Translations under genes and position numbers: made by a program | Assembly: GCA_026545765.1 (NCBI GenBank) | Contig: CM048841.1 | Span: forward strand, 70,740,217 to 70,804,216 | Source of the DNA: Plantago major | Lineage: Eukaryota; Streptophyta; Magnoliopsida; Lamiales; Plantaginaceae | DNA length: 64,000 nt | Direction of reading: 5' to 3' | Notes under the pieces: generated by a model | Seen by the model: only the letters and a program-made list of their open reading frames with translations | Database searches by the model: none | What the model was told of the DNA's origin: nothing | In this document: in pieces, positions 63,412-64,000 of the stretch | How the letters are laid out: the number at the start of each line of letters is the position of its first letter | Position numbering within the stretch: the stretch's first letter is position 1

Positions 63412-64000
63412 CTAAGTGTAAAACTTTCGGAGATTCTTGGCATTCCAAGTTCTCTTCAAGGCCCGCCCTTGCTCATCTTCTAGTTCAAAGCTTCCATTAA
63501 CTCTTGCCCCAGTAACTTTGTACGGTCCTTCCCACTTGGGCTTAAGTTTCCCCACATGACTTAGTATATCGGCTCTTCTGAGGACTAAGTTTCCAACTTG
63601 TATGTCCTTGGGAAAGACACGTTTATTGTAGGCTCGAGCGGTCATGGCTTGGTACCGAAGGATGTTGGCCAATGCCTTATCGCGCTTGTCTTCAAGGATC
63701 TCAAGGTCATAGATCCTTGCGATCTCATTATCAACTGGGTTGTATTGCTGGATTCTCTGGGTTGCCACCACCGTCTCCGAAGGGATGACCGCCTCGGATC
63801 CATAGACCAGGGAGAAAGTTGTTTCTTGTGTGGTAGTCCGGGCTGTCGTTCGATGCGCCCAAAGGACCGCGTCGAGATCATCCGCCCAACTGTCTTGGGA
63901 AGTTCTCAACCTTTTCTCCAAAATTGTGACTATGGTCTTGTTGGTGGCTTCCACCTGACCATTGGCTTGGGGGTGGCCAACGGAAGTAAAGCGTTGTTCT
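63412..64000 (-). CDS. Tat-type gypsy integrase, C-terminal part (cut by the window edge)
   Basis: The frame is open from the window edge to TAG 63412-63414. The first visible residues, QRFTSVGHPQANGQVEATNK, contain the catalytic Glu of the DDE triad. There follow WADDLDAVLWAHRTTARTTT, TFSLVYGSEAVIPSE, a helical segment (AKIYDLEILEDKRDKAL-like) and the C-terminal domain VGNLVLRRADILSHVGKLKP and KWEGPYKVTGARVNGSFELE, ending NAKNLRKFYT. No disruption is seen in this part. Integrase inserts the cDNA in the nucleus. The lack of breaks suggests a relatively young element. Confidence 0.9.
   Translation of the reverse strand, partial: EQRFTSVGHPQANGQVEATNKTIVTILEKRLRTSQDSWADDLDAVLWAHRTTARTTTQETTFSLVYGSEAVIPSETVVATQRIQQYNPVDNEIARIYDLEILEDKRDKALANILRYQAMTARAYNKRVFPKDIQVGNLVLRRADILSHVGKLKPKWEGPYKVTGARVNGSFELEDEQGRALKRTWNAKNLRKFYT

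Larger units (their letters stand above)
56283..64000 (-). mobile_element. Tat-like Ty3/gypsy element, 3' part, cut by the window edge
   Basis: On the minus strand: integrase (64000-63412), a 6-kb region downstream of pol that holds an antisense gene, a polypurine tract (57230-57247) and the 3' LTR (56283-57229). The integrase sequence style (QRFTSVGHPQANGQVEATNK) and an extra antisense ORF between pol and the 3' LTR are known features of the Tat lineage (Grande/Retand/Ogre relatives). The rest of the element lies to the right of the window. Confidence 0.8.

Noticed and set aside
1..64000. tRNA, rRNA, CRISPR arrays, bacterial operons
   Set aside because: None seen. The repeats present are transposon-derived and the composition is plant nuclear.

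Overview
This window is plant nuclear DNA, almost certainly from a eudicot with a repeat-rich genome. I see no intact host gene. The evidence is the repeat content: Sirevirus-like Ty1/copia, chromovirus and Tat-like Ty3/gypsy elements, plant L1-type LINE pieces with DUF4283-like ORF1, a Mutator-like element with 9-bp target duplications, a Tourist-like MITE and CACTA-type termini. The species cannot be named from the sequence. The only host-gene trace I recognise is one exon of a GABA-transaminase-like gene at 40289-40380.

Layout. 261-6109: a decayed minus-strand Ty3/gypsy chromovirus. Its gag is deleted and its right LTR holds a 1.43-kb MULE (4625-6056). 6330-35272: an outer minus-strand Sirevirus-like copia element with target duplication AAAAT. 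A second element of the same family (18253-34114, target duplication GTTTC) sits inside its right LTR. 35273-43137: AT-rich spacer with a MITE, two CACTA termini, the exon fragment and LINE pieces in non-canonical order. 43138-54478: a third Sirevirus copy on the plus strand (target duplication GAGGA), inserted into the LINE ORF2 and lacking all of pol. 54479-55735: the LINE reverse transcriptase resumes. 56283-64000: the left part of a minus-strand Tat-like Ty3/gypsy element that runs off the right edge. A spliced-looking gene lies antisense to its pol.

How the parts relate. The three Sirevirus copies share gag and pol (where retained) and, between RNase H and the 3' LTR, a long extra gene of about 5.5 kb. 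That gene has its own TATA box. In all three copies it is split at the same places by five introns, measured at 78-85 nt in the plus-strand copy and all in phase 0. The middle exons look like repeated modules. The plus-strand copy keeps gag and the extra gene but lost pol through a deletion at a 9-bp microhomology. The outer copy lost protease and integrase by a different deletion. No copy here has an intact pol.

Caution. The Sirevirus copies differ in patches where CAG/CTG in one copy reads as CG, CCG, TCG or CGT in another. This looks more like consensus error at CHG-methylated cytosines than evolution. Many frameshifts reported here may therefore not be real.
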